Below, piece after piece: positions 7,854 through 16,276 of a DNA stretch of 64,000 bases. The stretch is from Flavobacterium ustbae. GTDB lineage: Bacteria; Bacteroidota; Bacteroidia; Flavobacteriales; Flavobacteriaceae. Positions within the stretch are counted from its first letter, which is position 1, and each line of letters starts with the position of its first letter. The position numbers were made by a program, and so were the translations under genes. The stretch covers positions 310,001-374,000 of the forward strand of contig NZ_RPOC01000002.1 of NCBI RefSeq assembly GCF_003946915.1. Reading direction: 5' to 3'. The notes under the pieces were generated by a model. It saw only the letters and a program-made list of their open reading frames with translations, did not search any database and had not been told where the DNA came from.

Positions 7854-8912
7854 TTAAACTGTTTTAAGCAGAGAAAGAATTTCTTTAATTGAAAAAGTAG
7901 CACCACAGACGAATTCATCAGAAGCGCCGTAATAAACGGTTAAAGTATCTCCGTCAGGTTCAACGATATGTCCATTGGTGAAAACTACATTTCCAAAAAA
8001 GCCGCTTAATTCGTAGTTTGTTTTAGGAAACATAATTGGTGTTTCGGTTCTCGAAATTACTTTCGTAGGATTATCAAGTTCCATTAAAAATGCTCCCAGA
8101 CAATACTGATGAGCATCATTTGCTCCATGATAAATTTCAAGCCAGCCTAATTCTGTTTTTATTGGTGCAGCTCCGGCACCAACTCTTTTACTGTCCCAGC
8201 TATCTTTTCTGGTTTTGATAATGCATTTGTGATTTCCCCAATGAATACCATCTGGAGACGAAGCAATCCAAATATAATTACCGCCAAGGTCAACACTGCT
8301 CGGGCGATGTAATGCGTAAAACAAACCGTTTATTTTTTCTTCAAAAATGGCACAGTCTTTATTATGAGGTGGTAATATCATTCCGTGTTTTTGAAAATTC
8401 TTCCAATCGGTTGTAGTTCGTAAACCAACGCCAACACCATTGTCCGAAACAGAAGTGAAAGTTAGATAATACTTACCCTCAATTAAAGAAACGCGACAAT
8501 CTTCAATTCCAAAAGTTTCCAATATTCCTTCACCAACCAAATGCGGATAATCTTCTGGCTCATAAAACTGTTTTCCGTCTTCGCTGCACAATAATCGAAT
8601 ATGAGATAAAGTCGTTAAGTAATCAAGCCCTTGATAATTTATAACACGTGCATCTGTAGCAATAAGTTCAGGATGATTTTTTAAAATTTCGATAATCTGA
8701 ATTGCTCCAGTTTCTGTTAATACAGGGAAAGAAATAATGTCTTCAATTTGCTTCGGTCTTTCGGCAACTCTTACAGCCAGCCAGATTTTGTTTTGAAACT
8801 GGAATACGCCGGGATTTAATAGACAGGTAATTTCTAAACCTTCTCGACTTGGCGGTAAATCGGAAGGCGCTAAAAGTGGATTTTCTATAAAACGTGTTGC
8901 TATATCTTTCAT
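7854..8912 (-). CDS. GH130 family beta-mannoside phosphorylase-like protein
   Basis: Five-bladed beta-propeller enzyme of GH130, whose members phosphorolyse (or hydrolyse) beta-1,4- and beta-1,2-mannosides. 352 residues, no signal peptide, hence cytoplasmic. Visible marks are NPGVFQFQNKIWLAVRVAER at residues 33-52, FGIEDCRV with the general-acid Asp, then DGIHWG and the HGAND block near residue 265. The exact linkage cannot be told. The motif is GIEDCR rather than the commoner GxEDPR. It is convergent with the amylase and 77 bp from the SOD stop, with a terminator between. Start is the first ATG, with good family agreement (MKDIATRFIENPLL). Confidence 0.88.
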   Translation of the reverse strand: MKDIATRFIENPLLAPSDLPPSREGLEITCLLNPGVFQFQNKIWLAVRVAERPKQIEDIISFPVLTETGAIQIIEILKNHPELIATDARVINYQGLDYLTTLSHIRLLCSEDGKQFYEPEDYPHLVGEGILETFGIEDCRVSLIEGKYYLTFTSVSDNGVGVGLRTTTDWKNFQKHGMILPPHNKDCAIFEEKINGLFYALHRPSSVDLGGNYIWIASSPDGIHWGNHKCIIKTRKDSWDSKRVGAGAAPIKTELGWLEIYHGANDAHQYCLGAFLMELDNPTKVISRTETPIMFPKTNYELSGFFGNVVFTNGHIVEPDGDTLTVYYGASDEFVCGATFSIKEILSLLKTV

Positions 8913-8948
8913 ATCTCTTTGTTGTTGTTTATGAGATAATTAAGGTAT

Positions 8949-8987
8949 AAAAAAAAGCTGATACAGAATTCTATATCAGCTTTTTTG
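8949..8987. terminator. Terminator hairpin after the SOD gene
   Basis: Near-perfect palindrome centred on GAATTC: A-rich run, GCTGATA, CAGAATTCT, ATATCAGC, then TTTTTT. Located 3 bp beyond the SOD stop on the minus strand; symmetric A and T tracts allow use in both directions. Confidence 0.85.
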
Positions 8988-8989
8988 TT

Positions 8990-9769
8990 TTATACTTTTT
9001 TAACCTTTTTGAGCGCTTCGATGTAATATTCGTTTACTTTTTCCCAATTGATATGATTGTAAAAAGCATCAATATAGCTGCCTTTTCGGTTTTGATAGTC
9101 TAAATAATAGGCATGTTCCCAAAGATCAATTCCCATAATCGGAGTTCCAGGAATCAAAGCATTTTTCATTAATGGATTGTCTTGATCATTTGTTGTGGTA
9201 ATTTGCAATTTACCATATCGGTCTACAACAAGCCAAACCCATCCAGAACCAAACTGCTTTTCAGACTGTGCTTTAAACTGATTGGTTAGGTTGTTAAAAG
9301 AGCCAAATTCTTTAGCAATTGAACCAGCAAGCGTATCTTTTGGAGTCTGCTCTTTTGGCGTTAGAATATTAAAATAAAGCGTATGATTGTAATAACCGCC
9401 AGCATTCTGACGAAGCTTTGCATTACTTAAATCCATCTTTTTCAAAATATCCTCAATTGGCATATTTTCATATTCAGTCGAAACAATCTCTTTGTTAAAA
9501 TTGTTAGTGTACGATAAATAATGTTTAGAATAATGAGTTTCTAAAGTCAAAGTTCTAATGTCTGGCGCAAGCGCATCATAATTAAAAGGCAATTTTGTCA
9601 TTTCAAAAGAGCCCGGATCGGCTTTAACATCGTTTGGCGAACCAATAGTGATTTTTTCTTCTTTAGTAGGAAGAGGAACTTCAACTACTTCAACCAGCTT
9701 GTCTTCTTTACAGGAAAATAATAGTAAAAATGAAGTTAAAGTGCTAAAAAGAACAACGTTTTTCTTCAT
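8990..9769 (-). CDS. Exported Fe/Mn superoxide dismutase (lipoprotein)
   Basis: Iron/manganese superoxide dismutase dismuting superoxide to peroxide and oxygen. 259 residues from the ATG at 9769; the longer frame to 9859 would overlap the ACBP gene and mask the signal. The N-terminus is a lipoprotein signal (MKKNVVLFSTLTSFLLLFSC), then an acidic, proline-rich linker to about residue 60. The SOD alpha-hairpin follows (HYSKHYLSYTNNFNKE; NAGGYYNHTLYFN) and then the alpha/beta domain with FGSGWVWLV and DLWEHAYYLDY, giving the four metal ligands His, His, Asp and His. Most Fe/Mn SODs are cytoplasmic, so the lipoprotein form is notable. Last gene of the LUD-cdsA-psd-ACBP unit, 8 bp after ACBP. Confidence 0.92.
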   Translation of the reverse strand: MKKNVVLFSTLTSFLLLFSCKEDKLVEVVEVPLPTKEEKITIGSPNDVKADPGSFEMTKLPFNYDALAPDIRTLTLETHYSKHYLSYTNNFNKEIVSTEYENMPIEDILKKMDLSNAKLRQNAGGYYNHTLYFNILTPKEQTPKDTLAGSIAKEFGSFNNLTNQFKAQSEKQFGSGWVWLVVDRYGKLQITTTNDQDNPLMKNALIPGTPIMGIDLWEHAYYLDYQNRKGSYIDAFYNHINWEKVNEYYIEALKKVKKV

Positions 9770-9777
9770 AATGTTTT

Positions 9778-10047
9778 TTATTTTGATGTTAATGAATTGA
9801 TGATTTCGATATAATTTTCTTTGGCTTCGTCGACAGACAGATGACTGATTTGCATCCAAGCATTCGTTTTAAAAGCGTCTCTTAAATCAAAATGTCCATT
9901 CTGATTATAGACAGCAGTTCCAAAAGTTGCCTGTTTGTAAAAAGCATAAAGTCTTAACTGCACATCTTGCGGCAATGAAGCTTGAGTCATTGTCATAGCA
10001 ATTTCCACAGCTTTAGCAAAGCGCATATCTAAATCTTTATCTGCCAT
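9778..10047 (-). CDS. Acyl-CoA-binding protein
   Basis: 89-residue four-helix acyl-CoA-binding protein that carries and buffers long-chain acyl-CoA in the cytoplasm. The family pattern is clear: LYAFYKQATFG (YxxYKQAT), then DAFKTNAWMQISHLSVDEAKENYI, matching the usual xAWxxxxGxSxxEAxxxYI. The gene starts immediately before the psd stop (10048), so it is probably translated with it, which fits a phospholipid-synthesis operon. Confidence 0.9.
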   Translation of the reverse strand: MADKDLDMRFAKAVEIAMTMTQASLPQDVQLRLYAFYKQATFGTAVYNQNGHFDLRDAFKTNAWMQISHLSVDEAKENYIEIINSLTSK

Positions 10048-10701
10048 TTATGCTTTTGTAGCAATAATTGTTTTTCCGCCAATCGCTTTTTGATTTAACT
10101 CTACATTGATTGGTGTACCTAAAGGTAAAAATAAATCTACTCTTGATCCGAATTTAATGAAACCAGCGTCAGTTCCTTGTACAACCTGCATTCCTTCTTT
10201 TGCGTAATTTACAATTCTACGTGCCAGTGCTCCCGCAATTTGTCTGTATAAAATAGCGCCGAAAGTTTCGTTTTCAATTACAACTGTAGTTCTTTCGTTT
10301 TCCTCGCTTGCTTTTGGATGCCAAGCAACCAAGAATTTGCCAGGATGGTATTTGCTGAATTTAATGATTCCGTCCATCGCGTAACGAGTTACATGCACAT
10401 TAATTGGAGACATGAAAATCGAAACCTGTAAACGTTTATCTTTAAAATATTCTCCTTCATAAACCTCTTCAATAACCACAACTTTTCCGTCAACGGGAGC
10501 AAGGATATGATCAATGTCTCTAACTGCAATTCTCTTTGGATTTCTAAAGAATTGTAGAATAATAATCAAAATTACAACCGCTGCGAATTGAACAAGCATT
10601 CTCAACCATGCAATATCAATAAATTTATCAGCAATTAAAAGTACAGCTACTGTAAATACAGTACCTAGTAAAATGGATGGGCCTCCTTCTTTATGAAACA
10701 T
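10048..10701 (-). CDS. psd: Phosphatidylserine decarboxylase
   Basis: Converts phosphatidylserine to phosphatidylethanolamine in the inner membrane. 217 residues. Two N-terminal membrane segments (about 9-27 and 33-50) precede the conserved HPKA..ENERTTVVIEN and RRIVNYAKEGMQVVQG blocks. The self-cleavage site is KFGSRVDLFLP near residue 183, where Gly-Ser is cut to make the pyruvoyl group. Length and GS site match the short archaeal-type/PSD-A form rather than the longer E. coli enzyme with LGST. Start overlaps the cdsA stop by 11 bp, indicating coupling with the enzyme that makes its CDP-diacylglycerol-derived precursor. Confidence 0.93.
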   Translation of the reverse strand: MFHKEGGPSILLGTVFTVAVLLIADKFIDIAWLRMLVQFAAVVILIIILQFFRNPKRIAVRDIDHILAPVDGKVVVIEEVYEGEYFKDKRLQVSIFMSPINVHVTRYAMDGIIKFSKYHPGKFLVAWHPKASEENERTTVVIENETFGAILYRQIAGALARRIVNYAKEGMQVVQGTDAGFIKFGSRVDLFLPLGTPINVELNQKAIGGKTIIATKA

Positions 10702-11581
10702 AATATAAAATTTGATAAAATAAAAATATAATTGGTGCTACAAATATAACACTATCTAATCGATCTAGAATACCTCCGTGGCCTGGCATTATAGAACCAC
10801 TGTCTTTTATGCCGGCAATTCGCTTAAATTTAGATTCTATTAAATCTCCAATAGTCCCAAAAATGCTTACAATCAATGCAATTGTAGTCCAGATTATGAT
10901 AGACATGTTGCTAAATTCAGGTTTAGGCTGAATGTAGAGTTTAGAAATCAGGAAACCAGCAAATGCAGCAAAAACAGCACCTCCAATAAATCCTTCAATT
11001 GTTTTTTTGGGAGAAACACGTTCAAATAATTTATGTTTTCCCATTGATTTTCCAACTAGATAAGCAAAAGTGTCGTTGGTCCAGATTAAGACAAATAATC
11101 CCAAAATAATCTTCGGGTTATAATTGTTTGTTCCAAAAGATATTTTTACAATAAATATAAAAGGAAGTGTTATATATCCAAGTAGATATAAATATTTTGA
11201 AGAAGTGCTTACTTTTTGAACAGAGTCATAAAATAAAAATATGATGCACTTTATAGAAACAACAATTGTAACCGCAAGAAGAACTAGATCCAGTTGTTTG
11301 ATATTGGTTTCTAAACTAATAGTAGAATTAAAATTGTCATTTAAGAATTTAGTCGTCTGCTTGTTGTAATGACTAACAAGAATAATGGAAGAATAAACTA
11401 AAATTCCAAATAGAATTGCAAACACTTTGTTTAAGTTTACAATATTAGAAAACTCGTATATTGTAATAATCAAGAAAACACCAAAAAGAGTAATGAAGCT
11501 TTCTGTAGAAAACAATATCGAAGTTAATAATAAAGCGATATAAACAGCACCAGAAATGGTTCTCTTCAGTGTTTCGTTCAT
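10691..11581 (-). CDS. cdsA: Phosphatidate cytidylyltransferase
   Basis: Integral membrane enzyme making CDP-diacylglycerol from phosphatidate and CTP, the entry step to phospholipid head groups. 296 residues with about eight membrane segments. The C-terminal CDP-diglyceride synthetase signature is present: GDLIESKFKRIAGIKDSG, then IMPGHGGILDRLDS with the metal-binding aspartates. WTNDTFAYLVGKSMGKHKLFERVSPKKT is the other family block. It lies 1 bp downstream of the LUD gene and overlaps psd. Confidence 0.95.
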   Translation of the reverse strand: MNETLKRTISGAVYIALLLTSILFSTESFITLFGVFLIITIYEFSNIVNLNKVFAILFGILVYSSIILVSHYNKQTTKFLNDNFNSTISLETNIKQLDLVLLAVTIVVSIKCIIFLFYDSVQKVSTSSKYLYLLGYITLPFIFIVKISFGTNNYNPKIILGLFVLIWTNDTFAYLVGKSMGKHKLFERVSPKKTIEGFIGGAVFAAFAGFLISKLYIQPKPEFSNMSIIIWTTIALIVSIFGTIGDLIESKFKRIAGIKDSGSIMPGHGGILDRLDSVIFVAPIIFLFYQILYYVS

Positions 11582-11582
11582 C

Positions 11583-12191
11583 TTAAAGATCTTCTAAAAG
11601 CAGTAAATAAAGGTTCTTTGCAACACTTCCGTATTGTGTAAAATCCTCTTCTTTTGCTTTTTCGAAATATTTTATTGTAGTGATATTAGTAGGAATGTCT
11701 CTTTCGTATTTGCGTTTAATAGCGCTTAGCCCATCGCTTTTCATCGGAAGGATTTGACTCGTAGTTGCTATTATAACAATATTTGCGGGTAATTCGTTTG
11801 GTTTATTTTGTCTAATTTGTTTTGATGAAAATAGAATTGAACCTTCATCAGCAATAAGATTTTCACAGCTTGCTAATAAAAATTTAGGGTTTGAAGGCGC
11901 AATATAGAATAATTTATTTTCTTCTAATAAACTATAAAGAGCAGGCTCATAGCACAAAACTTCATTTTCAAACCAATCATTTTCTTCTAAGATGTTTTCA
12001 AACTGTTCTGCTAATTCCTGTCCGTTTTCACAGTATAGAAACTTTCCTCCATTTTTCTTAAAATTAAAAATGAATTGTTCATCTAAAGACAAATGACTAT
12101 TCGGGGCAGAAGATGTTCCTGCATATTCGCTTTCGTGTTCTTCGTCAGAAGCGGATTCACTGGAACCAAATATTTTTTTGAAAAAATTCAT
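11583..12191 (-). CDS. LUD-domain protein (LutC/YkgG-like)
   Basis: 202-residue protein resembling the LUD domain of lactate-utilisation proteins LutB/LutC. The N-terminus (1-35) is acidic and serine-rich, probably flexible. The domain core includes LLASCENLIADEGSILFSS, with NIVIIATTSQILP towards the end. It is not next to other lut genes; instead it heads the cdsA-psd-ACBP-SOD unit, an arrangement I recall from other Flavobacteriaceae. A role in lactate oxidation is therefore doubtful, and its real function is unknown. A candidate -7 element is noted upstream at 12231-12238. Confidence 0.7.
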   Translation of the reverse strand: MNFFKKIFGSSESASDEEHESEYAGTSSAPNSHLSLDEQFIFNFKKNGGKFLYCENGQELAEQFENILEENDWFENEVLCYEPALYSLLEENKLFYIAPSNPKFLLASCENLIADEGSILFSSKQIRQNKPNELPANIVIIATTSQILPMKSDGLSAIKRKYERDIPTNITTIKYFEKAKEEDFTQYGSVAKNLYLLLLEDL

Positions 12192-12230
12192 TTTTTATAT
12201 GAAATACTTTACATGTTAATTGAAAACGTT

Positions 12231-12238
12231 CAAAGATA
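12231..12238 (-). promoter_or_regulatory. Candidate -7 element for the LUD-cdsA operon
   Basis: On the minus strand the sequence reads TATCTTTG, matching the Bacteroidota -7 consensus TAnnTTTG, about 40 bp before the LUD start. A matching -33 TTG at the usual spacing is not clear, so this rests on one half of the promoter and the position after a terminator. Confidence 0.4.
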
Positions 12239-12239
12239 A

Positions 12240-12281
12240 AAAAATCTTAATTCAAAAGGGTGTTTTGAATTAAGATTTTAA
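12240..12281 (-). terminator. Intrinsic terminator after ftsH
   Basis: Inverted repeat with arms AATCTTAATTCAAAA and TTTTGAATTAAGATT around GGGTG, flanked by A and T tracts. It sits 28 bp after the ftsH stop and separates rsfS-ftsH from the LUD-cdsA operon. Confidence 0.85.
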
Positions 12282-12308
12282 AAAATTATTACGTATTTGG
12301 TAAATTAT

Positions 12309-14234
12309 TTATGAAACTACTTCTTCTAAATTTTTATCCCAAGTACGTTTTCCGAAAATGTTTTCTAAATCATCTTTAAAGATAACTTCTTTTTCAATCA
12401 GTATATCAGCAAGCTGATTTAACTTGTCTTTGTTTTCTTCAAGAATTTGAATTGCTCTTTCATATTGACCTTCAATTAATTCTGAAATTTCAGCGTCAAT
12501 AATTTTTGCTGTTTCGTCAGAATAAGGTTTAGAGAAATTATATTCGCTTTGTCCGCTTGAATCGTAATAAGTAACGTTTCCGATTTTATCATTCAATCCG
12601 TAGATCGTTACCATTGCGCGAGCCTGACGTGTTACTTTTTCTAAATCGCTTAAAGCACCAGTAGAAATTCTGTCAAAAGTTACTTTTTCTGCAGCTCTAC
12701 CTCCCATAGTAGCACACATTTCGTCTAACATTTGGTCTGTTCTCACGATTTGTCTTTCTTCTGGAAGATACCAAGCAGCTCCTAAACTTTGCCCACGAGG
12801 AACAATAGTTACTTTTATAAGTGGTGCAGCATGCTCCAACATCCAGCTTACAGTAGCGTGACCCGCTTCGTGAATAGCAATTGCTCTTTTCTCTTCTGGA
12901 GTAATGATTTTGTTTTTCTTTTCAAGACCGCCAATGATTCTATCAACAGCATCAAGGAAATCTTGTCTGTCTACAGCTGCTTTATTGTTTCTAGCGGCAA
13001 TTAATGCAGCCTCGTTACAAACGTTAGCAATATCAGCACCAGAGAATCCTGGAGTTTGTTTTGCTAAGAAATCTAAATCAAGACCTTCAACTTTTTTGAT
13101 AGGAGCTAAGTGTACTTTGAAGATTTCAGCTCTTTCGCGGATATCCGGTAAGTCAACAAAAATTTGTCTGTCAAAACGTCCTGCACGCATTAAAGCTTTG
13201 TCTAAAACGTCAGCTCTGTTAGTTGCAGCCAAAACAATTACATTAGAGTTTGTGCCAAAACCATCCATTTCTGTCAGTAATTGGTTCAAAGTGTTTTCTC
13301 TTTCGTCGTTTCCGCCAGACATATTGCTTTTTCCTCTCGCTCTACCAACAGCATCAATCTCGTCAATGAAAATGATAGCAGGAGATTTTTCTTTTGCTTG
13401 CTTAAACAAGTCACGTACACGAGATGCACCAACTCCCACAAACATTTCAACGAAATCTGAACCTGATAAAGAGAAGAATGGAACCTGAGCTTCACCAGCA
13501 ACAGCTTTTGCTAATAAAGTTTTACCAGTTCCAGGAGGCCCTACCAATAAAGCTCCTTTCGGAATTTTACCTCCAAGATTCGTATATTTTTCTGGGTTTT
13601 TAAGAAATTCAACAATTTCCTGAATTTCTTCTTTAGCTCCTTCTAAACCAGCAACATCTTTAAACGTAGTTTTAATATCAGTTTTTTCGTCAAAAAGTTT
13701 CGCTTTAGATTTACCAATATTGAAAATCTGTCCGCCACCTCCAGCGCCTCCGCCAGACATTTTACGCATGATGAAAATCCACACACCCACAATAATGATG
13801 ATAGGAAGTAAGCTGATTAAGATATCGCTCCAGTTATTTTTTTGTAGAAAGTTGAAATCTTTTAATTTTCCTTCTGTAACTGCTTTTTCTAGTTTAGTCT
13901 GAAAGATTTGATCATTACCAATTTCCAAAGTGTAATGCGGACCTTTGTTTGGCTGTTTGAAAATATCTTCAGCAACTTTTTTGTTTGCTGGGTCTTTAAG
14001 AGCCGCAGCATTTAAATATACTTCAGCTTCTGCTTTGTTGTAAACAATAACTTTTTCAATCTGGCCTTTTTCCAAAAGCGTGTTGAATTTAGAAGAAGTT
14101 AATTGAGCAGGTTCGCTTAAGCTTGATCCTCCTGTGGCAAAACTTATGAATAAAAAAACTAAAAGTATTGCGGTATATATTAACCAAGGACTTATTTTAA
14201 ATTTATTCGGATTTGGATTATTATCTTTAGCCAT
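12309..14234 (-). CDS. ftsH: ATP-dependent zinc metalloprotease FtsH
   Basis: Membrane-bound AAA+ protease that degrades misfolded membrane proteins and short-lived regulators. 641 residues. Two membrane segments (about 16-32 and 133-150) bracket the small periplasmic domain; a glycine-rich GGGAGGGG linker follows. The AAA module has Walker A GPPGTGKT near 231-238, Walker B IIFIDEIDAVG, and the SRH block with two arginines (MRAGRFDRQ). The zinc protease motif HEAGH is at about 455-459 and the third ligand lies in the downstream acidic block. Length is normal. It follows rsfS by 15 bp on the same strand and ends in a strong terminator. Confidence 0.97.
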   Translation of the reverse strand: MAKDNNPNPNKFKISPWLIYTAILLVFLFISFATGGSSLSEPAQLTSSKFNTLLEKGQIEKVIVYNKAEAEVYLNAAALKDPANKKVAEDIFKQPNKGPHYTLEIGNDQIFQTKLEKAVTEGKLKDFNFLQKNNWSDILISLLPIIIIVGVWIFIMRKMSGGGAGGGGQIFNIGKSKAKLFDEKTDIKTTFKDVAGLEGAKEEIQEIVEFLKNPEKYTNLGGKIPKGALLVGPPGTGKTLLAKAVAGEAQVPFFSLSGSDFVEMFVGVGASRVRDLFKQAKEKSPAIIFIDEIDAVGRARGKSNMSGGNDERENTLNQLLTEMDGFGTNSNVIVLAATNRADVLDKALMRAGRFDRQIFVDLPDIRERAEIFKVHLAPIKKVEGLDLDFLAKQTPGFSGADIANVCNEAALIAARNNKAAVDRQDFLDAVDRIIGGLEKKNKIITPEEKRAIAIHEAGHATVSWMLEHAAPLIKVTIVPRGQSLGAAWYLPEERQIVRTDQMLDEMCATMGGRAAEKVTFDRISTGALSDLEKVTRQARAMVTIYGLNDKIGNVTYYDSSGQSEYNFSKPYSDETAKIIDAEISELIEGQYERAIQILEENKDKLNQLADILIEKEVIFKDDLENIFGKRTWDKNLEEVVS

Positions 14235-14249
14235 TTAATGAAAGTTTCT

Positions 14250-14621
14250 TTAGTATTTGTTCTCGATTGTAGTTATTTTGGCATCGCCCCAAAGGCTTTC
14301 GATGTTGTAATATTCGCGAATATGTTTCTGGAAAACGTGTACCACAATGTGTACGTAATCCATTAAAACCCATTCACCATTATCTGTTCCTTCTACGTGC
14401 CAAGGTTTATCTTTTAAGTCTTTTGATACTGTTTTTTGAATTGAGTTTACGATGGCATTTACTTGGGTATTTGAGCTACCGTTACAGATCACGAAATAAT
14501 CGCATACTGCTGTATCTATTTCTCTTAAGTCAAGAATATCGATATCATTTCCTTTTACTTCCTCAATCCCTTTGATTATGTTCGCCAGTAGAACATCATT
14601 ATTAATCGTCTTTTTCGCCAT
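14250..14621 (-). CDS. rsfS: Ribosomal silencing factor RsfS
   Basis: 123-residue RsfS/Iojap protein, which binds ribosomal protein uL14 and blocks subunit joining when nutrients are scarce. Family marks are DILDLREIDTAVCDYFVICNGSSNTQVNAI, then KPWHVEGTDNGEWVLMDYVHIVVHVF, then YYNIESLWGDA. It precedes ftsH by 15 bp and is divergent from birA over 94 bp, an order common in Bacteroidota. Confidence 0.95.
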   Translation of the reverse strand: MAKKTINNDVLLANIIKGIEEVKGNDIDILDLREIDTAVCDYFVICNGSSNTQVNAIVNSIQKTVSKDLKDKPWHVEGTDNGEWVLMDYVHIVVHVFQKHIREYYNIESLWGDAKITTIENKY

Positions 14622-14641
14622 GAATTATTTTATATGTGAAT

Positions 14642-14674
14642 TTGTAAAGTTACCAAAATTTGTGATTATTTTTG
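14642..14674 (+). promoter_or_regulatory. birA: Candidate birA promoter
   Basis: TTG at 14642-14644, 22 bp, then TATTTTTG at 14667-14674, matching TTG-Nx-TAnnTTTG of Flavobacterium, with the birA ATG 41 bp downstream. The spacing is at the long end, so confidence is modest. Confidence 0.4.
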
Positions 14675-14715
14675 AACCTTAACAAAATATTAAATTAAGT
14701 TATTTAAATTATTTA

Positions 14716-15444
14716 ATGAAACTAATCAAACTCGATGCCATAGATTCTACAAATGACTTCTTAAAAGCAATGGCAAGTAAGGATGAACTGGAGAATTTTA
14801 CTGTCGTAACAGCTGAAAATCAGACAAAAGGGAAAGGACAAGTAGGAGGCGTATGGAAGTCTGAAGCGGGTAAAAACTTAACTATGAGTGTATTGGTGAA
14901 AGATTTTCTCCTTAGCAATGAAGAAGTTTTTAACTTGAGTGTAGCAGCTTCTTTGGCTGTTTCAGAAACATTAAAATCGTTAAATATTCCTGATATATGC
15001 ATAAAATGGCCAAACGACATTCTGTCATACAATAAGAAACTAGTTGGCATACTAATCGAAAATACCATCAAAAGCGATGGCAGAATCGTGTCAGTTGTCG
15101 GAATCGGAATCAATGTTAATCAGACCGATTTTAGCGAATTGCCAAGTGCTTCCTCATTGGCAGTAATTTTGGAAAAAACTTTCAACAAAGAAGAATTGGC
15201 GGTTTTAATTGTCAAAAAGCTAAAAGAAAAGATCTTGTTATGGAAAACCAACTCAGAAATTTTCTGGAACGATTACTTTAATTCTTTATTCAAAAAAGGA
15301 GTTCCAACAGCTTTTAGGGACAATAACAATCGAGATTTTATGGGAATTATTCAAGGGGTTTCTCCAATTGGAAAGCTCCAAGTTCTACTCGAAGATGACT
15401 CAGTTGCAGAATTTGAAATCAAGGAAGTTAAGATGCTTTATTAA
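14716..15444 (+). CDS. birA: Biotin--[acetyl-CoA-carboxylase] ligase
   Basis: Biotin protein ligase that activates biotin to biotinyl-AMP and attaches it to the carboxyl-carrier protein. 242 residues. Motifs: DSTNDFLK, then NQTKGKGQVGGVWKSEAGKN (the biotinyl-AMP loop, usually GRGRxGR), and KWPNDI. There is no N-terminal helix-turn-helix, so this is a monofunctional group I ligase that does not act as a repressor. A short C-terminal SH3-like domain occupies about 190-242. Divergent from rsfS. Confidence 0.93.
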   Translation: MKLIKLDAIDSTNDFLKAMASKDELENFTVVTAENQTKGKGQVGGVWKSEAGKNLTMSVLVKDFLLSNEEVFNLSVAASLAVSETLKSLNIPDICIKWPNDILSYNKKLVGILIENTIKSDGRIVSVVGIGINVNQTDFSELPSASSLAVILEKTFNKEELAVLIVKKLKEKILLWKTNSEIFWNDYFNSLFKKGVPTAFRDNNNRDFMGIIQGVSPIGKLQVLLEDDSVAEFEIKEVKMLY

Positions 15445-15445
15445 A

Positions 15446-15608
15446 GCTTCTAAGGTTCTGAGTTGCTACGATTCTAAGCTTTTAATCTCGCAAAGACGCA
15501 GAGGCGCAAAGTTTTTTTAATTTTTTTTTTAATCTAATTTAATCTGCTCAGATCAATAAAATCTGCGTGAAACAGAAAAGAATCTTTGCGACTCTGCGTC
15601 TTTGCGAG
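15446..15608. repeat. CTAAGG words followed by a 25-bp inverted repeat
   Basis: After birA come short CTAAGG-type words (15446-15480), then the arm CTCGCAAAGACGCAGAGGCG and five more bases (15487-15511). Its complement lies at 15584-15608 with one mismatch. The 72-nt centre contains TAATCTGCTCAGATCAATAAAATCTGCGTG-like words. The block lies between convergent birA and the SRPBCC gene. Confidence 0.75.
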
Positions 15609-15671
15609 AAATTTTCAGCATCAAATAAAAAAAACTTCGTGACTTAGTGCCTTGGTGACAAAACCATAAAT

Positions 15672-15704
15672 CAAAAAAAATGCCCGACAAAAGCCAGGCA
15701 TTTA
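15672..15704 (-). terminator. Terminator of the SRPBCC gene
   Basis: On the minus strand AAATGCC, a 12-nt loop region, then GGCATTT running into eight T. It lies 28 bp beyond the stop of the gene at 15732. Confidence 0.7.
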
Positions 15705-15731
15705 TAATTCACAATTAATAATTTATAATTA

Positions 15732-16124
15732 TTAAAGTTTGTTCATATTATTTGCTAAAGTTTCAATAAACTTACTGATTGGACCTTTAACCATCATCGC
15801 CATCATAGCGTTGAATTCGCCTTCAAAAAACAATTGAACAGCACTTTCAGAATCTGAAACACTGTCAATGTTTGAAGTTAGCGTAAACGGAAGTTTATCA
15901 CTTGCAGCACCTAAAACAATTTTATTTGGCGCTACTTTTTCTTTCATTTTTAATTTGATTTCCGGCATCCCTTTCAATCCAAAAATAAAAGCGTCTTCGC
16001 CAGTCACTTCAAATTTAGCGATGTTGTCTGGCATTAATTTTTCGAAATTCTTTACGTCAGTCAATTGATCAAACAAATCTTGAGCTGATTTCTGAACTGT
16101 AACTTTTGGACTTTCTAAGTTCAT
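15732..16124 (-). CDS. SRPBCC family protein
   Basis: 130-residue START/Bet v 1-like (SRPBCC) protein with the usual opening, a beta strand then a two-helix segment (QKSAQDLFDQLTDVKNFEKLMPDN), and alternating strands to a long C-terminal helix (KFIETLANNMNKL). Such proteins have a deep hydrophobic pocket for lipids or other small molecules; ligand and role are unknown here. Soluble, no signal. It is widely found beside pyrE in Flavobacteriaceae as I recall, but the 150-bp repeat-containing gap argues against tight coupling. Confidence 0.75.
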   Translation of the reverse strand: MNLESPKVTVQKSAQDLFDQLTDVKNFEKLMPDNIAKFEVTGEDAFIFGLKGMPEIKLKMKEKVAPNKIVLGAASDKLPFTLTSNIDSVSDSESAVQLFFEGEFNAMMAMMVKGPISKFIETLANNMNKL

Positions 16125-16276
16125 ATTAGTTTTGTTTTTATTTTTAACGCAAAGTGCGCAAAGTTTTTTAAATATGCAAGGTTTTATAAAGTTCGCAAAG
16201 CTAAAACTTTAATAAATTCCAATTTTTTTAAATTCCAAATTCCAAAAATTTGTTCGTAAAGAACAGAAATCTAAAA

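Noticed and set aside
12904..13488. 194-codon ORF opposite ftsH
   Set aside because: Antisense shadow of a strongly conserved gene; serine- and leucine-rich composition reflects the complement of ftsH codons.
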